A stretch of DNA of 64,000 nucleotides from Microbispora sp. ZYX-F-249 (GTDB lineage: Bacteria > Actinomycetota > Actinomycetes > Streptosporangiales > Streptosporangiaceae): positions 248,001 through 312,000 of the forward strand of contig NZ_JBDJAW010000004.1 of the NCBI RefSeq assembly GCF_039649665.1. The letters run 5' to 3'. The position numbers were made by a program, and so were the translations under genes. Below, one piece after another: positions 1 through 9,629 of this stretch. The stretch's first letter is position 1, and every line of letters begins with the position of its first letter. The notes under the pieces were generated by a model, which made no database searches, was not told the DNA's origin, and worked only from the letters and a program-made list of their open reading frames with translations.

Positions 1-83
1 TGAGCGTCTTCACCTGGGACAGCATCCGCGCCGCCCGTACGTCCCGCCAGGAACGTACGGCGGCGGCGCTCGAGACCGTCTGA
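1..83 (+). CDS. C-terminal end of an unidentified protein (5' truncated)
   Basis: An open frame enters from the left edge (first whole codon at position 3) and ends at TGA 81-83. It encodes about 26 residues including FTWDSIRAARTSRQER, with GC-rich third positions typical of this genome. Too little is present to name a family. The 74 bases that follow, up to the next gene, hold only its ribosome binding site. Confidence 0.4.
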   Translation, partial: SVFTWDSIRAARTSRQERTAAALETV

Positions 84-157
84 TACGTCCCCCGGAGTAC
101 GGAGTCCGCCTCCGGCGGTGTGACGACGGCATGGGCCGCGACGGCGAGGATCGCCGC

Positions 158-985
158 ATGAGCAAGGAATTCCGTTTCGGGATCGTCGCCGGCCTGGCCC
201 CCGACGCCGCCGCGTGGACGGCGACGGCCCGCCGTGCCGAGGACCTCGGCTACTCGACCCTGCTCGTCCCCGACACACTGGGGACGCTGCCGCCGCTGCT
301 CGCGATGACCGCCGCGGCCACCGTCACGACGACGCTGCGCGTGGGCACGTTCGTGCTCGCCGCGCCCTACCGCAATCCCCCACAGCTCGCGCACGAGCTC
401 GCCGGGCTCGACTTCCTGTCGGGCGGACGGCTGGAGGTCGGCGTGGGGGCCGGCCGGCCCGCCGCCGAGGAGGAGGCCCGGGCGCTCGGCATGCCGTACG
501 GCACGGCGGGCGAGCGCGTGGCGCTGGTGCGGTCGGTGATCGGCGAGGTGCGGGCGGCCTTCGCCGGGAGCAGGACCACCGTGCAACGTCAGGGGCCGCC
601 CATCATGGTCGCGGGGGCCGGTCCCCGCATGCTGGCGCTGGCCGCGGAGGAGGCGGACACCGTCGCGCTCGCCGTACCCCCCGCCACGTCGGAGGAGGGC
701 CTGCGCGGGCCCGTCGGCGCGCTACGGGAGATGGCCGGGGCGAGGTTCGACGACATCGAGCTGAGCATGAACCTGCTCCAGGTGGGCGAGGAACCGCCCC
801 CGTGGGTGCCCGGCGGGCTGACCGCCCCGTCGCCGGACGCCGCCGCCGTGCTGCGCGGCTCGCCCCGCGAGATGGCCGGCACGCTGCTGCGCCGCCGCGA
901 CGAGCTGGGCCTGTCCTACATCACCGTCAACGGCTTCTTCGCCGACGCCCTCGCCCCCGTCGTCGAACTCCTCGCGGGCCGCTGA
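158..985 (+). CDS. LLM-class F420-dependent oxidoreductase
   Basis: A 275-residue luciferase-like monooxygenase fold protein. Such enzymes usually use reduced F420 (sometimes FMN) as hydride donor on a small organic substrate; the substrate here is unknown. Family signs are the N-terminal FGIVAGL strand, the VPDTLG segment, the conserved LRVGTFVLAAPYRNP block (about 60-75), and LSGGRLEVGVGAG (about 88-100). I start at ATG 158 because GCGAGGA lies 7 bases upstream and MSKEFRFG is the normal N-terminus; an in-frame ATG at 131 would add nine unlikely residues. It ends two bases before the convergent Rrf2 gene. Family assignment is firm, cofactor assignment is inference. Confidence 0.85.
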   Translation: MSKEFRFGIVAGLAPDAAAWTATARRAEDLGYSTLLVPDTLGTLPPLLAMTAAATVTTTLRVGTFVLAAPYRNPPQLAHELAGLDFLSGGRLEVGVGAGRPAAEEEARALGMPYGTAGERVALVRSVIGEVRAAFAGSRTTVQRQGPPIMVAGAGPRMLALAAEEADTVALAVPPATSEEGLRGPVGALREMAGARFDDIELSMNLLQVGEEPPPWVPGGLTAPSPDAAAVLRGSPREMAGTLLRRRDELGLSYITVNGFFADALAPVVELLAGR

Positions 986-987
986 CG

Positions 988-1461
988 TCAGCGTGTGGCC
1001 GACAGGCGTGACCGGGTGCGGGCAGGCGCCCACTCGGGCAGCTCGGCGAGGATGTCGGCGAGCGTCACCCCGGCGAGGCTGCTCCGCCACGCGCGGTGCG
1101 CGTCGGTCATCTTCTCGGCGATGACGCAGATGCGCCGGCAGTCCTCGGGGGGCAGCGCCCCCCGTCCCTGCTGGCGGATCTCGCGGCACTCGTACGGCGA
1201 GGAGGCGCCGTCGACCGCCTCGACGATCTGCAGCAACGTGATGTCGGAAGCCGCCCGCGCGAGCCGGAAGCCACCGCGCGGGCCCGTCATCGCGGTCAGC
1301 ACACCGGCCCGGACGAGCGCCTGTAGCTGCTTGGCCAGGTAGGGAGCGGGAACGTCGTAATAATCCGCCAGTTGCGCCGCCGACGCGGTGGCTCCCGGCT
1401 CGAGCTGCGCCAGCGTCGTGGCGCAGTGCAACACCCACTCTGTGCTCGCAGGCAGCTTCAT
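988..1461 (-). CDS. Rrf2 family transcriptional regulator
   Basis: A 157-residue protein with the Rrf2 winged helix: a helix-turn-helix at about 25-50 (QLADYYDVPAPYLAKQLQALVRAGVL) and the GPRGGFRLAR wing at about 60-69. The C-terminal half holds three cysteines (YEC, EDC and RIC, about 92-111), the region where IscR/NsrR-type members bind an Fe-S cluster, though whether this one does cannot be told from sequence. It is transcribed divergently from the NmrA-like reductase gene with 77 bases between them, the usual layout when the regulator controls itself and its neighbour. Confidence 0.88.
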   Translation of the reverse strand: MKLPASTEWVLHCATTLAQLEPGATASAAQLADYYDVPAPYLAKQLQALVRAGVLTAMTGPRGGFRLARAASDITLLQIVEAVDGASSPYECREIRQQGRGALPPEDCRRICVIAEKMTDAHRAWRSSLAGVTLADILAELPEWAPARTRSRLSATR

Positions 1462-1538
1462 GCCCGACAGTCTATCGAAGATATTGCGGATCTATTTTGT
1501 CCGAGATAGCATCCGAGGCGTCTAGCGAAGGAGAGACC
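1462..1538. promoter_or_regulatory. Divergent promoter region between Rrf2 gene and NmrA-like gene
   Basis: These 77 bases are less GC-rich than their surroundings (for example TCGAAGATATTGCGGATC and CTATTTTGTCC) and must hold both promoters and probably the Rrf2 operator. GCGAAGGAGAG near 1524-1535 is the ribosome binding site of the rightward gene. No exact palindrome was located. Confidence 0.5.
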
Positions 1539-2282
1539 ATGAGAATCGCAGTCGCCGGCGCGACCGGGAACATCGGCAAGCTCACCGTCGCCGCCCTCGA
1601 ACGGGACGGCCACGACGTCGTACGCGTCAGCCGCTCGCTCGGCGTGGACCTGCTGACGGGCGAGGGGCTCGACAAGGCCCTGGACGGTGTCGAGGCCGTC
1701 GTCGACGCGATCAGCTCGGAGGCGACCGACCGGGACGAGTCTGTGAGGTATTTCGGCACGACCACCACGAACCTGCTCGCCGCCGAGGAACGGGCGGGCG
1801 TCCGCCACCACGTGCTGCTCTCGATCATCGGCATCCACGGAGTGGAGGGCAACGCCCACTACGCCGGCAAGCGCGAGCAGGAGCGCCTGGTCTCCGCGGG
1901 TCGAGTGCCATGGACGATCGTGCCGGTCGCGCAGTTCCACGACTTCGCCGGGATGGTGGCGAGCTGGACCGAGCAGGACGGCGTCGCCACGATCGCGCCG
2001 CTGCTGGTGCAGCCGATCGCGCCCGCCGACGTGGCCGACGTCCTCGCGGAGATCGCGGTGGGCGATCCGCAGGGGCGCCACGCCGACGTGGCCGGTCCCG
2101 AGCCGCAGGACCTCGTCGACATGGCCCGGCGCACCCTCGCGGCACGCGGCCGGACGGTCAAGCTCGTGCCGACCTGGGCGGGACTCTTCGGGACGGAGAT
2201 GGCCGGCGACGTGCTGCTGCCCGGGAAGGGCGCCCGCATCGCGCCGACCACCTTCGACGAGTGGCTCGCCACTCAGAAGTAG
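1539..2282 (+). CDS. NmrA-like / atypical SDR NAD(P)-binding protein
   Basis: A 247-residue atypical short-chain dehydrogenase. It opens with MRIAVAGATGNIGK, the GxxGxxG dinucleotide-binding loop at residues 7-13, followed by a Rossmann fold. YAGKREQE near 107-114 occupies the place of the SDR YxxxK catalytic pair. Proteins of this type are often annotated NAD(P)H-binding or NmrA-like and act as reductases or redox sensors; the substrate is unknown. ATG 1539 is chosen because AAGGAGAG sits 5-8 bases upstream; the frame is open 42 bases further but that part overlaps the promoter. Likely regulated by the divergent Rrf2 protein. Confidence 0.85.
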   Translation: MRIAVAGATGNIGKLTVAALERDGHDVVRVSRSLGVDLLTGEGLDKALDGVEAVVDAISSEATDRDESVRYFGTTTTNLLAAEERAGVRHHVLLSIIGIHGVEGNAHYAGKREQERLVSAGRVPWTIVPVAQFHDFAGMVASWTEQDGVATIAPLLVQPIAPADVADVLAEIAVGDPQGRHADVAGPEPQDLVDMARRTLAARGRTVKLVPTWAGLFGTEMAGDVLLPGKGARIAPTTFDEWLATQK

Positions 2283-2326
2283 ACGACCTCACGAGAGCGC
2301 CGCACGCCCCCGCGGCGTCCCGCCCG

Positions 2327-2360
2327 GGTGACGGTCGCCGACAACAGCCACCCCGTCACC
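2327..2360. terminator. Possible bidirectional terminator hairpin
   Basis: GGTGACGG at 2327-2334 pairs perfectly with CCGTCACC at 2353-2360 (8-bp stem, 18-base loop) between two converging genes. No T-run follows, as is common in high-GC actinomycetes. The long loop makes this tentative. Confidence 0.35.
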
Positions 2361-2364
2361 GATG

Positions 2365-3333
2365 TCACCGCAGCGCCGCCTCGGCCCTGACGTACGCGGC
2401 CTCGGCGATTCGCGGCAGCAGTACGGCGGGGTCGACACGCGGCTTCGGCCACTGGTCGGGGACCCGGATCTCCAGCACATAACGCGGCGTCTGCACCATT
2501 TCGACCCACTGGGTGACCGTCTTCCCTTCCATGACTCGGAAGGCCCAGGACCGGGCGCCGAGAGGCGGCACGGGGAACGGCCGCACGCGTATGGGGTAGC
2601 CCTCCTCCCCGGGGGATGTCCGGCAGGAGCCCATCACGGCGGGATCGCCGAGGTTCGCCAGCATCGGGGCGGGCCCGGTGACGATGGTCTCGGAGAACTC
2701 CGCCGACCGTTTCCACGCCTCGTCGCTCATCGCGCTCAGCAGCGTCGCCGCGATCCGCACGCCGGGCCGGTTGAAGTCGCGCAGCACGACGCGCCACGCT
2801 CCCCCGGCCACTGCCCGGCAGGCGGGAGGCCCCTCGGACCCCCCGGCCACCTGACGGAGTGCGAGGAATCGCGAGGCGTCGTCCACGGCGGCGGGCAGAG
2901 CGACGACCGCGGCCGGGGTCATGACCGACTCGCCGGCCCCTTCGTAGTGGACGAGCAGCGCCTGCCGCAGCCGGGGGTCGCCGGGCCCGCCGGGGTTGGG
3001 AACCGCGGCCGGCCGCCCCCTCCCGAAGGCCCTCCCCTCGAAAACCTGCTGAACGGACGGCGTCGGAGCGGGGGTAGCGGGCACGGGCGAGGCCGGCCTG
3101 CGGGAAGAGGGCACGGGCGAAGCCGACCCCCGGGAAGCAGCGGCGAACAGATCCGCGAGCGACGGCGCCTCGCCCTTGCCTGCTCCGGGCGCGAGGGTCT
3201 GGTCCTTGTCGATGATGACGGCGCCGGCGGGCATCGGGCTCTCCGGCGCCGGGGTGGCGGGCGTGCCCGTGCGTGGCGTGCCGCCGCAGGCCGCCGCCAG
3301 GAGGCACAGGACCGCGAGCCGGCCGATCTTCAC
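2365..3333 (-). CDS. Putative secreted lipoprotein, function unknown
   Basis: A 322-residue protein beginning at GTG 3333 with MKIGRLAVLCLLAAAC, a short signal peptide and lipobox whose Cys16 would be lipidated, so it is predicted to sit on the outer face of the membrane. A Thr/Pro/Ala-rich linker (about 18-35) and a second Pro/Ser-rich stretch (about 70-95) precede a folded part with only a few cysteines (CRAVAG, GSCRTS). I recognise no catalytic motif. It follows the polyprenyl synthase gene on the same strand after 26 bases, so it may be the last gene of that transcription unit. Confidence 0.75.
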   Translation of the reverse strand: MKIGRLAVLCLLAAACGGTPRTGTPATPAPESPMPAGAVIIDKDQTLAPGAGKGEAPSLADLFAAASRGSASPVPSSRRPASPVPATPAPTPSVQQVFEGRAFGRGRPAAVPNPGGPGDPRLRQALLVHYEGAGESVMTPAAVVALPAAVDDASRFLALRQVAGGSEGPPACRAVAGGAWRVVLRDFNRPGVRIAATLLSAMSDEAWKRSAEFSETIVTGPAPMLANLGDPAVMGSCRTSPGEEGYPIRVRPFPVPPLGARSWAFRVMEGKTVTQWVEMVQTPRYVLEIRVPDQWPKPRVDPAVLLPRIAEAAYVRAEAALR

Positions 3334-3359
3334 CCGGCCAATGATCCCCTACAAGCCGG

Positions 3360-4355
3360 TCAGCCGGTGCGCTCGACGACGTAGTCGCACAGCGCGATCA
3401 GGGCCGTGCGAGCGGGGATGTCGGGCAGGCCGGCGAGGGCGGCCTTGGCCCGGCCGATCCAGCGGGTGAGCTCGTCGCGGGCCTGGTCCATGGCCCGGTG
3501 GGCCCGCAGCAGCGTCAGCGCCTCCTCGACGTCCTCCTCGGCCACCGGCCCGGACAGCAGGGCGCGCAGCCGCTCGTCCGCGGGGTCGTCGGAGGTCAGG
3601 GCGTACAGCACGGGAAGCGTGCGGACGCCCTCACGCAGGTCGGTGCCGGGGGTCTTGCCCGAGTCGGCCGTGGGCGCGGCCACGTCGATCAGGTCGTCGC
3701 CGAGCTGCCAGGCCACGCCGATCGCCTCGCAGGCGTCGGTCAGGCGGTCGACCACCTCGGCGGGCGCGCCGGCGAGCATGGCGCCGAAGCGGCCCGAGGT
3801 GGCGATCAGGGAGCCGGTCTTGTCGGCCAGCACGCCGATGTAGTGGGCGATCGCGTCGGAGCCCTCGGCGGGCCCGATCGTCTCGCGGATCTGGCCGCGC
3901 ACCAGGCGGGAGAACGTACGCGCCTGGATCCGGATGAGCTCGGCGCCGAGGTCGGCGAGGATCTCCGACGCCTGGGCGAACAGGTAGTCGCCGGTGAGGA
4001 TGGCCACGGTGTTGTCCCACCGGGCGTTGGCGGACGGGGAGCCCCGGCGCACCGGAGCCTCGTCCATCACGTCGTCGTGGTAGAGCGTGGCCAGATGGGT
4101 CAGCTCGATGACGACGGCCCCGGGCACGATGCCCGGGGCGTCGGGGTTGCCGAACTGGGCGGCCAGCAGCACGAGCATCGCCCGGAACCGCTTGCCGCCC
4201 GCCTCGATGAGGTGCCTGGACGTCTGGGTGACGAAGGCGTCCTCGCTCTCGACCGACGAGCGCAGCAGCTTCTCCACCGCCGCGAGCCCGCCTGCGAGGT
4301 CGTCGGCCAGCCGCTCGTCTACGAGAGGAATGTCCACAACGGGCGGCGCGGCCAT
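3360..4355 (-). CDS. Polyprenyl diphosphate synthase (menaquinone side chain)
   Basis: A 331-residue trans-isoprenyl diphosphate synthase. Both aspartate-rich Mg-binding motifs are intact: DDVMD in LYHDDVMDEAPVRRG and DDLID in WQLGDDLIDVA. GGKRFRAML is the substrate-binding segment before the first motif. It condenses isopentenyl diphosphate onto an allylic primer; a long-chain (C35-C50) product for menaquinone is inferred from its place behind nuoN and near menG. ATG 4355 is chosen for AGGAGAT just upstream and because MAAPPVVDIPLVDERLADDL is the usual N-terminus. It begins 11 bases after nuoN stops, so it is probably cotranscribed with complex I. Confidence 0.9.
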   Translation of the reverse strand: MAAPPVVDIPLVDERLADDLAGGLAAVEKLLRSSVESEDAFVTQTSRHLIEAGGKRFRAMLVLLAAQFGNPDAPGIVPGAVVIELTHLATLYHDDVMDEAPVRRGSPSANARWDNTVAILTGDYLFAQASEILADLGAELIRIQARTFSRLVRGQIRETIGPAEGSDAIAHYIGVLADKTGSLIATSGRFGAMLAGAPAEVVDRLTDACEAIGVAWQLGDDLIDVAAPTADSGKTPGTDLREGVRTLPVLYALTSDDPADERLRALLSGPVAEEDVEEALTLLRAHRAMDQARDELTRWIGRAKAALAGLPDIPARTALIALCDYVVERTG

Positions 4356-4366
4356 ACGGAGATCTC

Positions 4367-5920
4367 CTATCGGACGAACAGGGACTGTGCTGCCGTGTGC
4401 GCGAGGTCCAGCACGGGCTGGGGATAAACCCCGAGAACTACCGTAGCCAATGCCGCGACACCGACGACCGCCGCGGTCCCCCGCGAGGGCAGCACGACGG
4501 ACGGGCCGTCGGCGGCCGGGTCGCTGAAGAACATCAGCACGATCACACGGACGTAGAAGAACGCGGCGACGGCCGAGGCGACCACACCGATGATGACCAG
4601 CGGCGTGGCGCCGTTGGCGACGGCCGCCTGGAAGACCGCGTACTTCCCGAAGAACCCGCTGGTCAGCGGGATACCGGCGAAGGCCAGCAGGAAGAACGCG
4701 AAGACTCCGGCCAGCAGCGGCGAGCGCTTGCCGAGACCGGCCCAGCGGGACAGGTGCCACGCCTCGCCGCCCGCGTCGCGGACCATGGTGACGACCGCGA
4801 ACGCGCCCACCGTGGTGAAGCCGTACGCCACCAGGTAGAACAGCAGGCCGGACAGGGCCGAGGTGTTCTCGGCCTGGGTGTGGCCGGTGGCGATCACGCC
4901 GATGAGCAGGAAGCCGCCGTGCGCGATGGACGAGTAGGCGAGCATCCGCTTGATGTCGGTCTGCGTGATCGCGAGGACCGCGCCGACCACCATCGTGAGA
5001 ATCGCCACACCGTACAGCACCGGACGCCAGTCCCAGTCGAGACCGCCGAGACCGACCCAGAACACCCGCAGCAGCGCGCCGAAGGCGGCCACCAGGGTGC
5101 CGGAGGCCATCAGCGCGGTGATGGGCGTGGGCGAGCCCTGGTAGACGTCCGGCTTCCACGCCTGGAACGGCGCCGCGCCGATCTTGAACAGCAGACCGAC
5201 GCCGAGCATGGCCGCGCCGATGTAGAGCAGCGTGTCCTGGCCGCCGACCGCGCCGAGCGCCTGGTTGATCTTCACGAGGTCGACCGACCCGGCGAAGCCG
5301 TAGAGCAGGGCCGTGCCGTACAGGAAGAAGGCCGAGGAGAACGCGCCCAGCAGGAAGTACTTGACCGCGGCCTCCTGCGACAGCAGGCGGCGGCGCCGGG
5401 CCAGGCCGCACAGCAGGTACAGCGGCAGCGACATGACCTCGAGGGCGACGAACGCCACGAGCAGGTCGTTGGCCGCCGGGAACAGCAGCATGCCGCCGAC
5501 CGCGAACAGCAGCAGCGGGTAGACCTCGGTGTGCGCGGCCCGCTCGACCAGCGACTGCTCCTCCTCGGCCGAGCCCGGCACGGCCGCGGCGGAGCCGACG
5601 AAGTGCTCCTCGTCCTTGATGAGCAGCACGCTCACGAAGGCGAGGATGAGGATCGTGCCCCAGATGAACAGGGCCGGGCCGTCCACGGCCACCGCGCCCA
5701 TCGCGGCGGGCTTGGTCGGCACGCCCTTGACCGCCTGCCAGACGGCCAGCGCGAACGCGCCGGCCAGCGACAGCAGCGTGAGCGGCAGGTGGATCGCCGA
5801 GCGCAGGTAGCGCGGGGCGAACGCCTCCACAAGCACGCCGACGATCGCCGCGCCGAAGACGACGAGCAGCGGCGCCAGCAGGGCGTACTCGATCGTGGGC
5901 GCCTCAATGGTGCCGTTCAC
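4367..5920 (-). CDS. nuoN: NADH-quinone oxidoreductase subunit N
   Basis: A 517-residue antiporter-like membrane subunit of complex I, about 14 predicted transmembrane helices, one of three proton-pumping modules with NuoL and NuoM. Family signs include LLVAFVALEVMSLPLYLL (with the conserved membrane Glu), FKIGAAPFQAWKPDVYQG (conserved Lys and Pro) and LAYSSIAHGGFLLIG. The start is GTG 5920, whose G is shared with the TAG of nuoM (TAGTG), so translation is probably coupled. The insert with a charged loop after the fourth helix (SAAAVPGSAEEEQSLVERA) is typical of actinobacterial NuoN. Confidence 0.95.
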   Translation of the reverse strand: MNGTIEAPTIEYALLAPLLVVFGAAIVGVLVEAFAPRYLRSAIHLPLTLLSLAGAFALAVWQAVKGVPTKPAAMGAVAVDGPALFIWGTILILAFVSVLLIKDEEHFVGSAAAVPGSAEEEQSLVERAAHTEVYPLLLFAVGGMLLFPAANDLLVAFVALEVMSLPLYLLCGLARRRRLLSQEAAVKYFLLGAFSSAFFLYGTALLYGFAGSVDLVKINQALGAVGGQDTLLYIGAAMLGVGLLFKIGAAPFQAWKPDVYQGSPTPITALMASGTLVAAFGALLRVFWVGLGGLDWDWRPVLYGVAILTMVVGAVLAITQTDIKRMLAYSSIAHGGFLLIGVIATGHTQAENTSALSGLLFYLVAYGFTTVGAFAVVTMVRDAGGEAWHLSRWAGLGKRSPLLAGVFAFFLLAFAGIPLTSGFFGKYAVFQAAVANGATPLVIIGVVASAVAAFFYVRVIVLMFFSDPAADGPSVVLPSRGTAAVVGVAALATVVLGVYPQPVLDLAHTAAQSLFVR

Positions 5921-7425
5921 TACTGGCCCTCCTGAGCAACGGGTACGGCCGGCTGCGGGTCCGTGACCGACACACTGGACAGCGTGTCCTTCACGGCGGG
6001 ATTGATCACGTCGAGCAGCGGCTTCGGATAGAAGCCGAACACCAGCAGCAGCGCGACGAGCGGCGCCACCACCCACTTCTCCCGGGCGTTCAGGTCGGGC
6101 AGCGACTTGACCGACTCGGCCGTCGGGCCGTTCATCGTCCGCTGGTACATCCACAGGATGTAGATCGCGGCGAGGATGACGCCGACCGTCGCGATCACCG
6201 CCGGGACGACGTACCGCTGGTAGGTGCCGGTCAGCACCATGAACTCGCTGACGAACGTGCTGAGCCCGGGCAGCGAGAGGCTGGACAGACCGGCCACCAG
6301 GAACGTCCCGGCGAGGATCGGGGCGACCTTCTGCACGCCGCCGTAGTCGGCGATGAACTGCGAGCCCCTGCGGTAGATGAGGAAGCCCGCGATCAGGAAC
6401 AGCGCACCGGTCGAGAAGCCGTGGTTGACCATGTAGAGCGTGGCGCCCGCGCCCGCGCTGGTGGTCATCGCGAACACGCCCATCGCGATGAAGCCGAAGT
6501 GCGACACCGAGGTGTAGGCGATGAGCCGCTTCATGTCGGTCTGCCCGATGGCCACGATCGCGCCGTACACGATGCCGATCACCGACAGCGTGATGACCAG
6601 CGGCGTGAAGAACTTCGCGGCGTCGGGGAACAGCTCGAGGCAGAAGCGCAGCATGCCGTACGTGCCGACCTTGTCCAGCACGCCGACCAGCAGGACGGCC
6701 GCACCGGCCGGGGCCTGGGCGGCGGCGTCCGGCAGCCAGGTGTGGAACGGCCACAGCGGCGCCTTGATCGCGAAGGCGATGAAGAAGCCGAGGAACAGCC
6801 ACTTCTGCGTCGTCACGTCCTGGATGGTCCCGACCAGGTCGGAGAACATGAACGTGCCCTTGCCGGCGATCGAGTAGAGCGCGATCACCGCCACCAGCAT
6901 CAGAAGCCCGCCGAACAGCGAGTACAGCAGGAACTTCACGGCCGCGTACGACCGCTGCGCCCCGCCGTACGACCCGATCATGAAGTACATCGGGATCAGC
7001 ATGGCTTCGAAGAAGACGTAGAAGAGGAAGACGTCGGTCGCCGCGAAGACGCCGATCATCATGGCCTCGAGCACGAGCAGCAGCGAGAAGTACGTCCGGA
7101 CCGAGCGCTTGCCGGCCTCGGCGTCATGCCAGGAGGCGAGCACCACGATCGGCACGAGGATCACCGACAGCAGGATCAGCACCAGGGCGATGCCGTCCAC
7201 GGCGACGCCGTAGTGGACGCCGAACGCGGGAATCCAGTCGTACGTCTCGGCGAACTGGAACTTGTCGCCGTTCGGGCTGAACTGGACCGCCATGGCGACG
7301 GTCAGCGCCAGCACGATCAGCGACACCACGAGGGTGAACTGCTTGGCGAGCTTGTCGTTGCGGACAAGGGTCACGCCCAGCGCGCCGAGTACGGACACGC
7401 CCATCAGGGTTGAAAGCCAGGGCAT
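5920..7425 (-). CDS. nuoM: NADH-quinone oxidoreductase subunit M
   Basis: A 501-residue polytopic subunit of complex I, homologous to Mrp-type antiporters. FEAMLIPMYFMIGSYGG carries the conserved membrane glutamate; FAIKAPLWPFHTWLPDAAAQAP carries the conserved Lys and the HTWLPDAH-like motif (here ending in A-Q-A-P); LIAYTSVSHFGF is the second conserved helix. ATG 7425 overlaps the TGA of nuoL by one base (TGATG). It pumps protons as ubiquinone or, here, menaquinone is reduced. Confidence 0.96.
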   Translation of the reverse strand: MPWLSTLMGVSVLGALGVTLVRNDKLAKQFTLVVSLIVLALTVAMAVQFSPNGDKFQFAETYDWIPAFGVHYGVAVDGIALVLILLSVILVPIVVLASWHDAEAGKRSVRTYFSLLLVLEAMMIGVFAATDVFLFYVFFEAMLIPMYFMIGSYGGAQRSYAAVKFLLYSLFGGLLMLVAVIALYSIAGKGTFMFSDLVGTIQDVTTQKWLFLGFFIAFAIKAPLWPFHTWLPDAAAQAPAGAAVLLVGVLDKVGTYGMLRFCLELFPDAAKFFTPLVITLSVIGIVYGAIVAIGQTDMKRLIAYTSVSHFGFIAMGVFAMTTSAGAGATLYMVNHGFSTGALFLIAGFLIYRRGSQFIADYGGVQKVAPILAGTFLVAGLSSLSLPGLSTFVSEFMVLTGTYQRYVVPAVIATVGVILAAIYILWMYQRTMNGPTAESVKSLPDLNAREKWVVAPLVALLLVFGFYPKPLLDVINPAVKDTLSSVSVTDPQPAVPVAQEGQ

Positions 7426-9329
7426 CACAGGTTCCCTACGACGAGCCAGGCACCGGCCAGGACGGCGGCACCCAGGAATATCGACAGCGCGTACGAGCGG
7501 ACGAACCCGGTCTGGACCCGGCGCAGGCGCCCGGACGTGCCGCCGATGCCCGCGGCGAGGCCGTTCACGAGGCCGTCGACGCCGCGGTTGTCGAAGAACA
7601 CGGCCAGGCGGGTCAGCCACTGGCCGGGGCGCATGAACAGCGCCTCGTTCAGGGCGTCGCCGTACAGGTCACGACGGGCGAAGGTGGTGAGGAACGAGCC
7701 GCGCGGGGCGACCGCGGGCACCTCGGCCCTGCCGTACTTCATCCAGGCGAAGGCCGCGCCGATCGCGACGAGCGCGAGCGTGGCCAGGCCGGGGACGCTG
7801 AACGGGTGGAACGAGGGCATCTCCTCCGGCGCGCCGACGGCCGGCGCGAGGAAGGTCATGAACCGGTTGCCCATGATGAGGAACCAGCCCAGGACGACCG
7901 CGCCGATCGACAGGACGATCAGCGGGACCGTCATGACGGCGGGCGACTCGTGCGGGTGGGCCGTGGGCTCCCAGCGCTTGGTGCCGAAGAACGTCATGAA
8001 CACCAGGCGCGACATGTAGAAGCCGGTGATGCCCGCGCCGAGCACGGCCAGCCAGCCGAGGACGGCGTTGTGCTCCATGACGGTCTCGATGATGCCGTCC
8101 TTGGTGAAGTAACCGGACAGCAGCGGGAACCCGATGATCGCCAGGTAGCCGATGAGGAACGTCCAGAACGTGAGCGGCATGACCTTGCGCAGCGCGCCGT
8201 ACTTCCGCATGTCCACTTCGTCGTTCATGGCGTGCATGACCGAGCCCGCGCCGAGGAACATGTCGGCCTTGAAGAAGCCGTGCGTGATCAGGTGCGCGAT
8301 CGCGAAGGCGTAGCCCGCCGGGCCGATGCCCGCGGCGAGCACCATGTAGCCGATCTGCGACATCGTCGAACCGGCCAGCGCCTTCTTGATGTCGTCCTTG
8401 GCGGTACCGATGATCGCACCGGCGAGCAGCGTCGCGACGCCGACGATCGTCACCACGAGCTGCGCGGTCTCGGTGCCGATGAAGATCGGGCCGGACCGGA
8501 CGATCAGGTAGACGCCGGCGGTGACCATGGTCGCCGCGTGGATGAGGGCCGAGACCGGGGTCGGGCCCTCCATCGCGTCGAGGAGCCAGGACTGCAGCGG
8601 GAGCTGGGCCGACTTGCCGCAGGCGCCGACCAGAAGCAGCAGGCCGATCGCCGTGAGCGTGCCGGAGGACGCCTTGTCGGCGTTCGCCAGGACGCCGTCG
8701 AAGGCCAGCGTGTGGAACGTCGCGAAGATCGTGAAGATGCCGATCAGCAGGCCGAAGTCGCCGACGCGGTTGACGATGAACGCCTTCTTGGCCGCGGTCG
8801 CCGCCGACGGCTTGTGCTGCCAGAACCCGATCAGCAGGTACGACGCGAGGCCGACGCCCTCCCAGCCGACGAACAGGGCCACGTAGTTGTCGGCCAGCAC
8901 CAGCAGGAGCATCGCCGCGACGAACAGGTTGAGGTAGGCGAAGAACCGCCGCCTGTTCGGGTCGTGCGCCATGTAGCCGATCGAGTAGATGTGGATCAGT
9001 GAGCCCACGAACGTGATCAGCAGGCAGAACGAGATCGACAGCGGGTCGACCAGCAGGCCCACCTTCGCCAGGCCCGGGATGAAGTCGTACAGCTCGATCC
9101 CGCGGCGGCGCTCGCCCGGGGCGAAGCCGAGGAGCTGTACGAACGACAGCGCCGCCACCACGAAGGACGCGACGGCCATGAGCACGCCCAGCAGATGGCC
9201 GAACTTGTCGGTCCTCCGGCCGCCCAGCAGGAGGACCGCGGCTCCCACCAGGGGCAGAGCGATCATGAGCCAGGCGGCTCCGATCGCTCCGCCGGAGTGC
9301 TGGATGATCTCAGCGGGTTCCACGGCCAC
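7425..9329 (-). CDS. nuoL: NADH-quinone oxidoreductase subunit L
   Basis: A 634-residue distal pumping subunit of complex I, with about 16 predicted helices. Conserved features include [33 protein letters not shown] (conserved Glu), [37 protein letters not shown] (the Lys and His of the proton path) and [11 protein letters not shown]. The C-terminal extension that forms the lateral helix in known structures is present. It starts three bases after nuoK ends. Confidence 0.97.
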   Translation of the reverse strand: MAVEPAEIIQHSGGAIGAAWLMIALPLVGAAVLLLGGRRTDKFGHLLGVLMAVASFVVAALSFVQLLGFAPGERRRGIELYDFIPGLAKVGLLVDPLSISFCLLITFVGSLIHIYSIGYMAHDPNRRRFFAYLNLFVAAMLLLVLADNYVALFVGWEGVGLASYLLIGFWQHKPSAATAAKKAFIVNRVGDFGLLIGIFTIFATFHTLAFDGVLANADKASSGTLTAIGLLLLVGACGKSAQLPLQSWLLDAMEGPTPVSALIHAATMVTAGVYLIVRSGPIFIGTETAQLVVTIVGVATLLAGAIIGTAKDDIKKALAGSTMSQIGYMVLAAGIGPAGYAFAIAHLITHGFFKADMFLGAGSVMHAMNDEVDMRKYGALRKVMPLTFWTFLIGYLAIIGFPLLSGYFTKDGIIETVMEHNAVLGWLAVLGAGITGFYMSRLVFMTFFGTKRWEPTAHPHESPAVMTVPLIVLSIGAVVLGWFLIMGNRFMTFLAPAVGAPEEMPSFHPFSVPGLATLALVAIGAAFAWMKYGRAEVPAVAPRGSFLTTFARRDLYGDALNEALFMRPGQWLTRLAVFFDNRGVDGLVNGLAAGIGGTSGRLRRVQTGFVRSYALSIFLGAAVLAGAWLVVGNL

Positions 9330-9332
9330 CTC

Positions 9333-9629
9333 TTAGTACTTCAGCAGGCTGACGTCGTCGACCGACGCGGACCTGCGGGTTCGGAAGATCGTCACGATGA
9401 TGGCCAGGCCGATGACCACCTCGGCGGCGGCCACGATCATCACGAAGAACGCGATGAGCTGGCCGTCGAGGTTGCCGTTCTGCCGGGCGAAGGTGACGAA
9501 CGCCAGGTTGCAGGCGTTGAGCATGAGCTCGACGCACATGAACACCACGATGGCGTTGCGCCGTACGAGCACGCCGACGCCGCCGATGGCGAACAGCAGC
9601 GCGGAGAGCACCAGGTAGTGCGTGGTCAC
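9333..9629 (-). CDS. nuoK: NADH-quinone oxidoreductase subunit K
   Basis: A 98-residue, three-helix membrane subunit. The two conserved membrane glutamates of the proton path are visible in [13 protein letters not shown] and [13 protein letters not shown]. It starts at GTG 9629, which overlaps the nuoJ stop as GTGA (9626-9629). Length and composition are normal for the family. Confidence 0.97.
   Translation of the reverse strand: MTTHYLVLSALLFAIGGVGVLVRRNAIVVFMCVELMLNACNLAFVTFARQNGNLDGQLIAFFVMIVAAAEVVIGLAIIVTIFRTRRSASVDDVSLLKY

Noticed and set aside
5411-5412. Apparent 683-codon extension of the polyprenyl synthase upstream into nuoN
   Set aside because: The frame is merely open; the ribosome binding site and normal N-terminus place the start at 4355.
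4397-5935. Plus-strand open frame opposite nuoN
   Set aside because: Composed of His/Arg/Glu/Gln-rich antisense codons; nuoN on the other strand is certain.
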